This document shows, piece by piece, positions 54,311 to 63,714 of a stretch of DNA of 64,000 nucleotides. Position 1 is the stretch's first letter, and each line of letters starts with the position of its first letter. The position numbers and the translations under genes are program-made. Source of the stretch: Sphaerospermopsis kisseleviana NIES-73 (GTDB lineage Bacteria > Cyanobacteriota > Cyanobacteriia > Cyanobacteriales > Nostocaceae). The stretch lies in contig NZ_AP018314.1 of assembly GCF_002368075.1 (NCBI RefSeq), forward strand, positions 16,552 to 80,551. Direction: 5' to 3'. Below the pieces are notes generated by a model. That model ran no database searches. It saw nothing but the letters and a program-made list of their open reading frames with translations, and was not told where the DNA came from.

Positions 54311-55162
54311 TTATGCAACAGTTCTAGCCAACAATACTGGACAAGTGGCATTAACACGCACATAGTCAGATAAAGAAGCGCCAACAAGTCGATCCAAATC
54401 TACAAAACTCTTAGCAATAGATGGCCGACGATCTGGAGAACCTAACAACAATAAGTCTACATTGAGTTCTTCAGCTAAACGACAAATTTCTTCACCTGGT
54501 TTGCCACTACTTGTTACACAACGCACAGAAACACCTTGTCTTTCCGCTGCTGTTACAGCATTTCCCAACACTGTATCTTTTTCTGGTTTAATATCAGCAA
54601 TACCTGATAATTTACTGCCCAAGTCTGTATTGATATTAGCCAAAATTAACTGACCACCACTAACATCTCTGAGCAAAAATAAGGCTAAGTTCAAACAATT
54701 TTGGGAAGCATCAGAATTATCTATTGCCACCATTACACGCTTAATTCTTTTGACATAAATGTCATCTTTAACCAGCAACATGGGACGAGAAGACAATTGG
54801 AAAACATACTGACTGACAGAGTTAGCTAAAATTGATTTCAGTCGTTTCAGTCCTCTTGAACCCATGATAATCAAGTCAGCTTCTATTTCATCAGCGACTT
54901 GACAAACTACATCTTTGGGATCTCCTTGGCGTAAAATAGAAGAAACCCGACTGGGATCTAAATCCAAAGACTGAATTGCATTAGCTAGGATCTTACCACC
55001 TTCTTCCCATTTATCTGTCATTGCCGCAGCAGTAGTTTGTGAAGGTACAACGTGCAGAACTGTAACTTTTGCAGATTGGATAGATGGCAGTTCTTTCAAT
55101 GTCTTCATCATTTCTTCTGCGTGTCCTAGTCCAGAGACAGCCAGCAAAATTTTTTGTATCAT
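54311..55162 (-). CDS. Tandem universal stress protein (two UspA domains)
   Basis: The 283-residue protein has two Usp domains, ~1-135 and ~140-283. The first shows ILLAVSGLGHAEEMM, VTVLHVVPS and the ATP-type loop IIMGSRGLKRLKSILANSVS with QYVFQLSSRPMLLVKDD. The second shows RVMVAIDNSDASQNCLNLAL, LLLLGSPDRRPSIAKSF and ATCPVLLARTVA. The G-2x-G-9x-G(S/T) nucleotide loop is present in domain 1 and degenerate in domain 2. It is probably a cytoplasmic stress-response protein, monocistronic. Confidence 0.9.
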   Translation of the reverse strand: MIQKILLAVSGLGHAEEMMKTLKELPSIQSAKVTVLHVVPSQTTAAAMTDKWEEGGKILANAIQSLDLDPSRVSSILRQGDPKDVVCQVADEIEADLIIMGSRGLKRLKSILANSVSQYVFQLSSRPMLLVKDDIYVKRIKRVMVAIDNSDASQNCLNLALFLLRDVSGGQLILANINTDLGSKLSGIADIKPEKDTVLGNAVTAAERQGVSVRCVTSSGKPGEEICRLAEELNVDLLLLGSPDRRPSIAKSFVDLDRLVGASLSDYVRVNATCPVLLARTVA

Positions 55163-55562
55163 TGTCCGTAATTGTTCTTAAGGTTTCTTTGGGTTGCGCT
55201 GCCAGTACCGAGCATCAGAACTGATGTTCTCAATTTATCTGAAAAACCTAGTTAGCAAATGAACGCAAATAAATTTTAGTTATTAGTTATTAGTCTTTAG
55301 TTATTAGTCTTGAGTCATTACAACCAAAACTTACCAATGAGTAGAAAACTAATAAAACTTTAAGTTTGTTTGCGCTTAGTTACTGAAAATTGCCCCCAGG
55401 TTTTTCCTAGATTCAGCATACTCTCAATTTAGCCTAATTAAGTTTACGAAATATAATGTTATTTATTATTTTTAATCTATATTCATTTTTGTTGATGAGA
55501 AATTAGTAAAGAAATACAACAGAAATTAAATTCTCACTATATTAACTTTTCTGAGGAGCTAT

Positions 55563-55648
55563 TCCTAAGCTGACAATCTTATTGTCAAAATATAATTATT
55601 TTGACTTATTTTGACAAATATTGACACAATTGAGTTAATAAGTACCCA
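55563..55648. promoter_or_regulatory. AT-rich element B with TTTTGAC palindrome
   Basis: It starts TCCTAAGCTGAC like element A and contains GTCAAAA/TTTTGAC as a perfect inverted repeat around an 8-base centre, a further TTTTGAC, ATTGACA and TGAGTTAA. The repeated GTCAAAA half-sites suggest binding of a dimeric regulator (inference). Confidence 0.4.
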
Positions 55649-55846
55649 GGCAAAATTAATTGCACATAGTGTTTTTATTTTTTTAGTTAAACTGTAGAAA
55701 TACCCAAGCAAAATTAATTTAACATATAGATATTGAGTGAAAACAAAAGTGTCTGTATTCCTTAATTCCTGTTCCCCGTTCTCTGTTCCCTCTCTTAACT
55801 GTAAAATTTATTTTATTTATTTTCCACAAAGAAAGATATTGGGAAT

Positions 55847-55872
55847 GTTGGGTTTCCTTACGTCAACCCAAC
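55847..55872 (-). terminator. Hairpin 12 bases downstream of M3 peptidase gene
   Basis: An 8-bp perfect stem GTTGGGTT/AACCCAAC with a 10-base loop follows the peptidase stop on the minus strand. No T-tract follows, so if it terminates it is not a classical intrinsic terminator. It is related to the GTAGGTTGGGTT repeat at 35814-35897. Confidence 0.35.
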
Positions 55873-55883
55873 CATAGAATCTT

Positions 55884-57989
55884 TTAGGTAGCAGCCAACA
55901 AACCATTATGCTTAAGTAAAGCAGTTGTTTTTGGTTCACGACCCCGGAAGGCTTTAAAAATTTCCATTGGGTGCATACTACCACCCATAGCTAAGATCGT
56001 ATCTCGATAGAGCCTACCAGTATCATGTATTGCCACTTCATCTTCTAAATCCGCTTCTTCAAAAGCAGCAAAAGCATCAGCACTTAGAACTTCAGCCCAC
56101 TTATAGCTATAGTATCCAGCCGCATAGCCCCCTTCAAAGATGTGACCGAAAGCACATAAAAAGGCATCCTCAGGCAATGGTGGTAAAACAGTAGTAGTTT
56201 TGGCAATTCGTTCACGGACATCTATGGGAGTTTCATCACCACCAGGACGATAGCGGTAATGTAGTTCCATGTCCACACTGCTGAGGTGAATTTGCCGTAA
56301 CATTGCCGAACCACTCATGTAATTACGGGCTGCTAACAGCTTTTGATAATAATGCTCTGGTAATGGTTCACCTGTTTCGTAGTGTTTAGCCATACTGAAT
56401 AAGGTGGGACGGTCATAACACCAATTTTCCATAAATTGGCTAGGTAATTCTATTGCATCCCACTCCACACTATTAATACCTGCTGCGCCAGTATAATCAA
56501 CCTTGGTGAGCATATGGTGTAAACCATGTCCAAATTCGTGGAACAAAGTTTCTACATCATCAAAAGTCATCAAACTTGGTTTATTATCCACTGGGGGAGT
56601 TTGGTTACAAATCAAATAAGCTACTGGTAAGCGGGTGCTAGTTATACCCCGTTCTGTGATTTTGCTGCGATGAATACAAGCTTCCATCCAAGCACCACCA
56701 CGTTTTTCGGCAGGACGAATGTAGGGATCGAGATAAAAGTAAGCAATGGGAGTACCATTTTTATCAGAAATTTGGAAATAACGGACATCCTCATGCCAAA
56801 CTGGAGCTTGACCATCAGCAGGTGTCACAGTCACACCAAATAGCCGTTTAATTAGTCCAAATAAGCCATCAAGAACTTGGGGAAGGGGGAAATAAGGACG
56901 TAATTCCTCTTCAGTAAAAGCGAATTTGGCTTCTCTTTGACGTTCTGCCCAAAAACTGATGTCCCAGTGTTGCAAATCTTCCACTTCTGCTGCTTTCTGA
57001 GATTTAGCAAAATCTTTGAGTGCTTCTAAATCTTTAACAGCAGCATCATAACTAGCTTGACGCAGTTCTTCTAACAGCTTTTCCACGGCTGGGACATTTT
57101 TCGCCATTTTACTAGCTAAACTCAGTTCGGCAAAATTTTCAAAGCCCAGTAACTTTGCCAATTCTTGCCGTAACTGTAAAATTTTTTCAATGAGAGGGTT
57201 GTTATTTAATTCCCCAGAGGAAGCACGGGTAATATAAGCTTTGTATAATTTTTCCCGTAAATCCCGACGGGTGCTGTGTTGCATGAAGGGAAAATAACTG
57301 GGAAAATCTAATGTGATGTGCCAAGGTCCATTTTCTGGGGTGGCCTGTTCTTCCCCGGCAATGCGAGCCGCCTGAGCAGCTAAACTGATTAAGCTACTGG
57401 GTAAACCGTCAATTTCTGCTTTGGTTGTTAAAACTAGACTAAAGGCTGAGGTAGCATCCAAAAGATTATTAGCAAAATCTGTAGCCAGTTCTGCTAATTG
57501 CATTTGAATCACATTAAAACGCTCTCGTGCTTCTCCTTCCAAACCCACACCAGATAATTTTGCATCTCGAATCGCTGCTTCTACAATGCGTTGCTGGGCA
57601 GATTCTAAGGTTTCCCAGGTATCACTGGCACGGAGGGCTTTAAAAGCCTTGTAAATCGGTTTGCTTTGTCCAAGGGTGTTAATAAAGTGTACTACTTGTG
57701 GCTGAACCTTTTGATATGCTATACGTAAATCAGGGCTATTTTTGACACCCATTAAATGGTTGAGTATACCCCAACTCCAGTACAGCTTTTCTGTTAACTT
57801 TTCTAGAGGTTCTACTAAACCAGTCCATGTAGGCTCTACATTAGTTTCTAATATAGCTAGTTGTTGTTGCAATTCTGTTAACAGATGTTTAAAAGCAGGT
57901 TCTACTTGCTCTGGTGTAATATCTGCAAATGGCGGTAAACCTCTGCCTTGGAGTAGGGGGTTTTGAGAAATAATAGCAGTTGCACTCAT
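55884..57989 (-). CDS. prlC: M3 family oligopeptidase A-like metallopeptidase
   Basis: The 701-residue length fits oligopeptidase A (E. coli PrlC, 680). The zinc motif is ETLFHEFGHGLHHML (HExxH with downstream Glu in GINSVEWDAIELPSQF). Other family stretches are PLLQGRGLPPFADITPEQVE at the N-terminus, YFYLDPYIRPAEKRGGAWME and FEGGYAAGYYSYKWAEVLSA near the end. It degrades cytosolic oligopeptides, including signal-peptide remnants. It is an isolated transcription unit; the start ATG is at 57989. Confidence 0.94.
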   Translation of the reverse strand: MSATAIISQNPLLQGRGLPPFADITPEQVEPAFKHLLTELQQQLAILETNVEPTWTGLVEPLEKLTEKLYWSWGILNHLMGVKNSPDLRIAYQKVQPQVVHFINTLGQSKPIYKAFKALRASDTWETLESAQQRIVEAAIRDAKLSGVGLEGEARERFNVIQMQLAELATDFANNLLDATSAFSLVLTTKAEIDGLPSSLISLAAQAARIAGEEQATPENGPWHITLDFPSYFPFMQHSTRRDLREKLYKAYITRASSGELNNNPLIEKILQLRQELAKLLGFENFAELSLASKMAKNVPAVEKLLEELRQASYDAAVKDLEALKDFAKSQKAAEVEDLQHWDISFWAERQREAKFAFTEEELRPYFPLPQVLDGLFGLIKRLFGVTVTPADGQAPVWHEDVRYFQISDKNGTPIAYFYLDPYIRPAEKRGGAWMEACIHRSKITERGITSTRLPVAYLICNQTPPVDNKPSLMTFDDVETLFHEFGHGLHHMLTKVDYTGAAGINSVEWDAIELPSQFMENWCYDRPTLFSMAKHYETGEPLPEHYYQKLLAARNYMSGSAMLRQIHLSSVDMELHYRYRPGGDETPIDVRERIAKTTTVLPPLPEDAFLCAFGHIFEGGYAAGYYSYKWAEVLSADAFAAFEEADLEDEVAIHDTGRLYRDTILAMGGSMHPMEIFKAFRGREPKTTALLKHNGLLAAT

Positions 57990-58259
57990 GGTTTTATGTT
58001 AGTAGCCGATCAATAGGCAGAACAACAATGACTTTTATTTATATAACTAATAATGTAACGTAACTACACAATTTAGCCTTGCTAGAATGGCATTCTTATA
58101 AATTTCTCAAAATCAGCCAGAAAGGAGAAGCAAAATTTTCCCAGTAATAGATAAGGCATAAATAGGTTTTTTCATGATTTTACAGGGATAATTTACCATA
58201 ATCAGTGTTTTAGTATTTACAAAGTCATAAAAATTCTGCTTTCTGTTTTATTTACACCT

Positions 58260-58496
58260 GTGGTTGTATTGTTGATTTGTATAGATGTATTAGCAGCGAT
58301 TAAAACCAAAAAAAATGGATACAAACAAGGAAAGACAGTTTTAAAAGGTCATTTGGCTTATGATGACTCGCTCAAGGGTAAGCCTCCAGGTGTGTTGGTG
58401 GTTCATGAATGGAATGGTTTGCAGTCTTATGCTAAACAATGAACTGAGCATTTAGCAAAGCTGGGTTATGTAGCTGCTGTTAATAATAGCAGCTAA
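58260..58496 (+). pseudogene. Truncated dienelactone hydrolase family gene
   Basis: The frame reads a hydrophobic leader, then GYKQGKTVLKGHLAYDDSLK and PPGVLVVHEWNGLQSYAKQ, a TGA stop (58440-58442), then in the same frame TEHLAKLGYVAAVNNSS and a second stop. VLVVHEWxGLxxYAKxxxxxLAKLGYVA is the N-terminal pattern of dienelactone hydrolases. The catalytic Cys/His regions are absent. It is a remnant that runs into the 3' end of the convergent acylphosphatase gene. Confidence 0.85.
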
Positions 58497-58789
58497 CGCC
58501 TCACTTCAAAGCCCCGCAAACCTTCTGGGTGTTCATACTCAACTGTAACTTCCTTTACCATTGCCGCAGGTGGTCCTGCATGACACCAACGCACCATTTC
58601 CTCTACAATTTCTTTAGCACCCTCAAAAACTGCTTCCACTCCACTATCTGGGAGATTTCGCACCCAACCAGTTAACCCCAACTGGGTAGCAGTATCTACA
58701 GTGGCGTAACGATACCCCACACCTTGAACTCTGCCAGTAATGAAGACATGGGCGCGGATTAGTTTTGGTAGTGGTGTTGTAGATTGCAT
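58493..58789 (-). CDS. acyP: Acylphosphatase
   Basis: The 98-residue protein has the acylphosphatase signature GRVQGVGYRYATV with the phosphate-binding Arg, and GWVRNLPDSGVEAVFEG with the catalytic Asn. It hydrolyses carboxyl-phosphate bonds in acyl phosphates. Its last bases overlap the dienelactone hydrolase pseudogene. Confidence 0.95.
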   Translation of the reverse strand: MQSTTPLPKLIRAHVFITGRVQGVGYRYATVDTATQLGLTGWVRNLPDSGVEAVFEGAKEIVEEMVRWCHAGPPAAMVKEVTVEYEHPEGLRGFEVRR

Positions 58790-59021
58790 AAAAAAGTCTG
58801 GTTTCAGGAGACAGTAAGCAGAAATTAACAGTTTCTAGTATTTTACGATTTCAGGTTTACTTTTTAATCTGCAACTTTGTTGGTACAGTTGGGTTTCTCG
58901 GTTGTCACTGATAAATCTTTAATTTCACCCCTAAAACGCTAAAATCTTCTAGGTTACTGACTGAGTTTACAACTGACAACTGACAACTGACAACAAAACA
59001 CGGACAAAATTAAAATTACTT

Positions 59022-59399
59022 ATGTCTAACTTGCCACCACTCAATAAAGAAACAATTTGGGATATTATCAACGATAATATTGATGATACTACTGTTAACC
59101 AATTGGTATGGTATCACTTGGGTTATCGTTATGATGCTAACACTGAAAAATGGGATACTAGCCAAGTAGCACCAGAATGGGTGGCTGAATATCCAGAACC
59201 TGGGAATTTTATTGAGTCTCGCCCAGCAACAATGAAATTAACTCGTTCTATTCCCCAAGAGAATAAACAACTGCTCAAACAAAAACTAGGTTTTAAAGGT
59301 TACAAAATCGGAGAATTTGGTCCTCGGCAAACTCGCAGGGCAACTATGGCAGGTTGGTTATTAAGTTATATGATGATCACTACTGGTAAAATTGAATAA
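59022..59399 (+). CDS. DUF1823-like conserved cyanobacterial protein
   Basis: The 125-residue protein has MSNLPPLNKETIWDIINDNI, DDTTVNQLVWYHLGYRYD, WVAEYPEPGNFIESRPATMK and a late FGPRQTRRATMAGWLLSYM segment. I recognise it as the DUF1823 type, conserved in cyanobacteria and plastid-bearing plants; the function is unknown. A TGACAAC repeat lies just upstream (58970-58995). Confidence 0.72.
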   Translation: MSNLPPLNKETIWDIINDNIDDTTVNQLVWYHLGYRYDANTEKWDTSQVAPEWVAEYPEPGNFIESRPATMKLTRSIPQENKQLLKQKLGFKGYKIGEFGPRQTRRATMAGWLLSYMMITTGKIE

Positions 59400-60045
59400 T
59401 ATGATATTTGGTGATTGGTGATTGGTGATTGGTGATTGGGAAAAATCAACCAGTTACCAAAAGCTGATTTTGATATAATTGATTTTTAATAAAATTTCCT
59501 AGAACACCGATTCATTAATCGTAAGGGCGTTCGCGTAGTGTGCCGAATGCATAGCATTCGGAAAGAATATCAATTGTTTCAACGATAGGTTATCACCCGA
59601 ATGCTTCGCCCCTACAAGATGAAAACAGATTACCTAGCATTACTGAATCGACGATCTAGCATCTGGGCGACAAAAATATACATAAACAATATACATAAAC
59701 ATAGATTTTTTCCTAAAAATCTGCTTTTTTATAGATTCATGTTTTTTGATTTTTATGTATTGTTGAACTAGATCACAATAATGCACGTAATTACTTAATG
59801 GTAATTAGTGATTAGTCAAGTCTCATCAAATCTAACTAATTTTTCAGGTTTTCATTTTTCTAAGAACTAATTACTATTTTTCTCAATACTGGATATTCTG
59901 AATACTAGATATCCTGACTTCTCTATTATAGATACAGCATCTCAATTAAAACATAGCCCGAAAGAGCGTTTTACTCCTGACTCCTGACTCCTGTACGGGC
60001 AACCACGGGGGGTTGCCACTACTGACTCCTGACTCCTGACTCCTG
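59400..60045. other. Intergenic region with several repeats
   Basis: No gene is seen. It contains GGTGATT units (59407-59438), the palindromic element at 59521-59616, GACTCCT units around 59972-59992 and 60021-60046, and a GGCAACC/GGTTGCC hairpin (59998-60017) embedded in the latter. The DAHP synthase promoter is presumably within 59,9-60,1 kb but is not obvious. Confidence 0.6.
59521..59616. repeat. Palindromic repeat element (GTAAGGGCG...CGCCCCTAC)
   Basis: Imperfect terminal inverted repeats GTAAGGGCG and CGCCCCTAC enclose a perfect hairpin CCGAATGC-ATA-GCATTCGG (59543-59561) and another CCGAATGC (59597-59604). The TTCGCGTAGTGTGCCGAATG part is related to the sequence that forms the end of potB (49404-49428). 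Confidence 0.75.
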
Positions 60046-60129
60046 ATGTATCTTGTATTTTTCCTGAAAAATGTGTATAGTATTCCTTTACACAATCAAG
60101 CGGATTACACAAGTTTAGAGTTTTACACC

Positions 60130-61173
60130 ATGATCAACAAATTAATTAACACTAATATTAAGAGTTCGCACGTTTTATTAACTCCTAATCAAGTTAAAGA
60201 AAAATTGCCTTTAACTAAATCTGCTGAACATACAATTTTGCAATTCAGACAGGAAATAGAACATATTCTTGATTTTAAAGATAGCAGAAAATTCATTGTA
60301 GTTGGTCCTTGTTCTATACATGATCCCAAAGCGGCGATAGAATATGCTGAGAAGTTGAAAGTTCTAGCTGATAAAGTGCATGATAAATTGTTGCTGATCA
60401 TGCGGGTTTATTTTGAAAAACCTAGAACTACTGTAGGTTGGAAAGGATTAATTAACGATCCCGATATGGATGATTCTTTTCATGTAGAAAGAGGGATTTT
60501 AATTGCTCGGAGTTTATTATTAAAATTGGCAGAATTAGGATTACCAACAGCAACGGAAGCACTTGATCCGATTATTCCTCAATATATCAGTGAATTGGTT
60601 TGTTGGTCAGCAATTGGAGCGAGGACAACTGAATCACAAACTCACCGCGAAATGGCCAGTGGTCTTTCCATGCCGGTGGGTTTTAAAAATGGTACAGATG
60701 GTAATATTAATGTGGCTTTGAATGCTCTCAAATCAGCGCAAACTCCACATAATTTTTTAGGAATTAACCAAAAGGGACAGGTGAGTGTATTTCAAACAAG
60801 AGGTAATTTTCATGGTCATGTAATTTTGCGGGGTGGAAGTCAGCCTAATTATGATCCGGAGAATGTGAAATTGGTAGAGGAACAATTAAAAGCCGCAGGT
60901 TTACCACCAAGAATAGTCATTGATTGCAGTCATGGTAACACCAATAAAGATTATAGATTGCAATCTGCGGTGTTAGAAAATATAATTCAGCAAATAGTTG
61001 CTGGTAATAATTCAATTTTGGGAATGATGCTGGAATCAAATTTATATGAAGGTAATCAACCAATTACAGGAAAACGGGAAGAATTACAATATGGTGTTTC
61101 AGTAACTGACAAATGTATTAGTTGGGAAGAAACAGAAAGAATTATTTTAGCTGCTCATGCCAAACTCAAGTAA
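60130..61173 (+). CDS. aroF: 3-deoxy-7-phosphoheptulonate synthase (DAHP synthase, class I AroFGH type)
   Basis: The start is at ATG 60130 (MINKLINTNI...): the frame extends to 60046 but the additional residues are not family-like, and 347 residues fit AroG/AroF (~350). Signatures: FIVVGPCSIHDPKAAIEYAE, MRVYFEKPRTTVGWKGLIND (PEP/E4P and metal site residues), SWSAIGARTTESQTHREMAS, GFKNGTDGN and DCSHGNTNKDY. It catalyses the first step of the shikimate pathway. It is an isolated gene, and there is no leader peptide of tryptophan/tyrosine codons visible. Confidence 0.94.
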   Translation: MINKLINTNIKSSHVLLTPNQVKEKLPLTKSAEHTILQFRQEIEHILDFKDSRKFIVVGPCSIHDPKAAIEYAEKLKVLADKVHDKLLLIMRVYFEKPRTTVGWKGLINDPDMDDSFHVERGILIARSLLLKLAELGLPTATEALDPIIPQYISELVCWSAIGARTTESQTHREMASGLSMPVGFKNGTDGNINVALNALKSAQTPHNFLGINQKGQVSVFQTRGNFHGHVILRGGSQPNYDPENVKLVEEQLKAAGLPPRIVIDCSHGNTNKDYRLQSAVLENIIQQIVAGNNSILGMMLESNLYEGNQPITGKREELQYGVSVTDKCISWEETERIILAAHAKLK

Positions 61174-61194
61174 AGTTAGGAGGCAGGAGAATTT

Positions 61195-61276
61195 TAGATT
61201 TTAGATTTTAGATTTTAGATTGGATTCATGAAATACAATCCAAAATCCAAAATCCAAAATCCAAAATCCAAAATTG
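61195..61276. repeat. TTTTAGA and CCAAAAT heptamer arrays
   Basis: TTTTAGA units (61195-61220) and CCAAAAT units (61240-61275) face each other between the convergent DAHP synthase and CphA2-like genes; they are partly complementary. Confidence 0.88.
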
Positions 61277-61285
61277 TATCCCCAA

Positions 61286-63235
61286 TCACCAATCACCTGC
61301 TATAGTAATTGTTTGTTCAATTGCTGGTAGATAAACATTGAAAAAATCTGTTTCTACGTCTAAAATTAAATCTTCGCTTGCTCCTTTATGTCGAATAGAA
61401 ACATTGTTGTCTTTCTTAATGATCACAATCGAACCATCTATGGCATCTCTTAATAATATCATTTCTGTTTCTGTAGGATTATCCAATACCACAATATTAC
61501 TACCTTTGTAAACCATTCCTTCTGATTCTAGAGTATCTTCTGCGTATTCAGCAATTAATAAATCAAGCTGAGGATGACGCAACAAAGTTTGTATATTGCG
61601 ATTGTATTCTTGACTCCAAAATTTTTGGCAACGATTGATAAATATTCCCTCGCGACACACAGCACCTATTTTCATTTGTGGATGTTGTAAAAGAATCTGA
61701 TCAATTATTGCTTGTAATTCAAGTACAGTAATTTTATTAAACGTAATAATTGGTATTCTGGCATCTTGGGCAGATGGAAAAAAGGTTGATAAAATATGGG
61801 CAGGAACATCAACACTTGTACCAATCGCGGGGTTAAGGTGCATGAAAATACCTGGTGCAGCGTTAATTTCTAAGATGGCAAAATTACCATTCTTCCAAGA
61901 GTGGGAAATATTTTTAGTAATCACATCAATGCCTAAACAAGTAAGGCGAAAATGTTGGGCAATTTCTTCTGCTAAGATAATATTATCAGGATGAATTTTA
62001 TTGGTAGCATTAATGCTGATACCACCGGATGAGATATTAGCAACTTTGGTAAGATAAATAATGCGATCGCGTTCAATTATACTATCCACATCTAATCTTT
62101 GTTCATATAAATATCGTTCCATCGCTTCATCAATGACAATTTTACTCATGGATGATGTGGGTGTATCTCTCCGTTCTGGTTTGCGATTTTCTTTTTTAAT
62201 TAATTCTCTAATTGTTGAATATCCATTACCCACAACCGATGGTGGCCTACGTTCTGTAGCAGCGACAAATTTACCATTGACACACAATAAACGAAAATCC
62301 CTTCCTGATATACTTTGCTCCATAATAATTCTAATTGATTCATCTTCGGGAATTGCTAATACTGCAAAATTATAAGCAGATTTCAATTTTCTAGAATCAT
62401 TGATATTAGGAGTTACACCAATTCCTTTATGACCCACTACAGGTTTAATTGCCACTGGATAACCGATTTTTCTAGCTATATCTAACGCTTCTGTTTCTGA
62501 AGTTACAATATCACCCTTTGGCACGGGAAAACCCAATCTTTCTAAAAATTCTTTACAATCATCTTTGCGGGTAGTAAATTCAGAATCTAGATGACTATCA
62601 ATATCAAAAGTTGTTGCTACTCCTCGCACTTGTTTTTTACCATAACCATATTGCATTAATCCTTCTTCCCATAAATAGCAAGTAGGAATACCTTGTTGAT
62701 ATGCAGCTTGCCATAAAGCATAAACTGTTGGTCCACCATAAACAGATTCTCGGAACTTATTTTGCAATTTAATTAACCGTTCCTCAAAGGGGAAATACTC
62801 ATCTTTAGTAATACTTTCCAACCAATCCCAAACCAAGTACACTACTGCTCTTGCAGTACCTTCATGTAGTGCTTGAATGGCAATTCTTACATAGGAATGA
62901 TATGCTGTGATACTCCAAAGATTCAGGTATAAACCTATATCTAATTTGCTCACTTCGGAAACAACACGAGCAAATAAATCAGCATATAACTGATATCTTT
63001 GCTCCGCTAAGTGCGGATAAAAATCACTTATAACGTCAATATAATCCTCTATCGGTAGAGGATCTTGAAATTCAGTCAAAGAAAAATCAAATACTAGCGC
63101 CCCTGTATCTAAATAAGGGTTGGGTCCAATATAATACTTGAAGTTAAAAATATCAAATACATCAGTTCTTCTAGCATTGATGCGGATGACATCGGTACTT
63201 TGCTCTTGAACCATTGATTTTCGATTTATTGACAA
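61286..63235 (-). CDS. cphA2: Cyanophycin synthetase 2-like ATP-grasp protein
   Basis: The 649-residue protein is related to cyanophycin synthetase. It has an N-terminal domain (~1-210), an ATP-grasp domain (~225-480: GFPVPKGDIV, GYPVAIKPVVGHKGIGVT, DFRLLCVNGKFVAATERRPP, and metal-binding NFAILEINAAPGIFMHLNPA) and a C-terminal Mur-ligase-like region. That region lacks the GTNGKTT nucleotide loop of full-length CphA1 and ends early. CphA2, described from N2-fixing cyanobacteria, is shorter for this reason and makes cyanophycin from beta-Asp-Arg dipeptides. No cphA1 or cphB is adjacent. Assignment to CphA2 rests on architecture. Confidence 0.8.
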   Translation of the reverse strand: MSINRKSMVQEQSTDVIRINARRTDVFDIFNFKYYIGPNPYLDTGALVFDFSLTEFQDPLPIEDYIDVISDFYPHLAEQRYQLYADLFARVVSEVSKLDIGLYLNLWSITAYHSYVRIAIQALHEGTARAVVYLVWDWLESITKDEYFPFEERLIKLQNKFRESVYGGPTVYALWQAAYQQGIPTCYLWEEGLMQYGYGKKQVRGVATTFDIDSHLDSEFTTRKDDCKEFLERLGFPVPKGDIVTSETEALDIARKIGYPVAIKPVVGHKGIGVTPNINDSRKLKSAYNFAVLAIPEDESIRIIMEQSISGRDFRLLCVNGKFVAATERRPPSVVGNGYSTIRELIKKENRKPERRDTPTSSMSKIVIDEAMERYLYEQRLDVDSIIERDRIIYLTKVANISSGGISINATNKIHPDNIILAEEIAQHFRLTCLGIDVITKNISHSWKNGNFAILEINAAPGIFMHLNPAIGTSVDVPAHILSTFFPSAQDARIPIITFNKITVLELQAIIDQILLQHPQMKIGAVCREGIFINRCQKFWSQEYNRNIQTLLRHPQLDLLIAEYAEDTLESEGMVYKGSNIVVLDNPTETEMILLRDAIDGSIVIIKKDNNVSIRHKGASEDLILDVETDFFNVYLPAIEQTITIAGDW

Positions 63236-63433
63236 TTTTTGAGGTTATTTAGCCAAGTTCAACTTACTCCTATTATGAATAAGATTCAGCTATCTCAGGG
63301 CATAATTTCCATTTAATTAAAGTTTCTGAAATCACGCTTAAGAGAATCAAGATAAAAATAATACTGGGGATAGATTTAATGAAGTTACTTTTTCAATAAA
63401 AGAAAAACAGGTAATTCAGAAGATATCTTAGTT

Positions 63434-63637
63434 ATGAATAACACACATTCTGCTCTCAGAAATGAAGTTAGAGAATTGGCTGAGGAAGCATTTCACCGCA
63501 AGTTAATTTCAGGATATGGAGATGGGCAAAATATGAATGAATACCAAATTGTTTATCAAGGAAAACCTAGACATATATCTTTAGAACAAGCTCGGCTTTT
63601 TTTGACAGATTTAATTTATAGACACCAAATTCATTAA
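63434..63637 (+). CDS. Small hypothetical protein
   Basis: A 67-residue soluble protein (NTHSALRNEVRELAEEAFHR, LISGYGDGQNMNEYQIVYQG, KPRHISLEQARLFLTDLI). It is not recognised. Composition and codon use look coding, but there is no clear ribosome binding site. The gap 63236-63433 contains the divergent promoters of this gene and the CphA2-like gene, without a clear consensus. Confidence 0.55.
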   Translation: MNNTHSALRNEVRELAEEAFHRKLISGYGDGQNMNEYQIVYQGKPRHISLEQARLFLTDLIYRHQIH

Positions 63638-63714
63638 AGAGGGCAACCCACAAAATATAGCATATAGCTCACCCATTATGTTTGAAACAGACTTAATCTG
63701 TTATTTTTCATCTG

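Larger units (their letters stand above)
55163..55883. other. Long AT-rich intergenic region
   Basis: No gene is seen. Contents: AGTTATTAGTC repeats (55278-55312); element B (55563-55648); a 19-bp near-exact direct repeat TACCCAGGCAAAATTAATT at 55643-55661 and 55701-55719; and a GTTGGGTT/AACCCAAC hairpin (55847-55872). The usp promoter must lie at the left end, but no good consensus was found. Confidence 0.6.

Noticed and set aside
54150-54365. Plus-strand ORF of 71 codons
   Set aside because: Almost entirely CAGTCAC heptamer translation (SPVTSHQ repeats).
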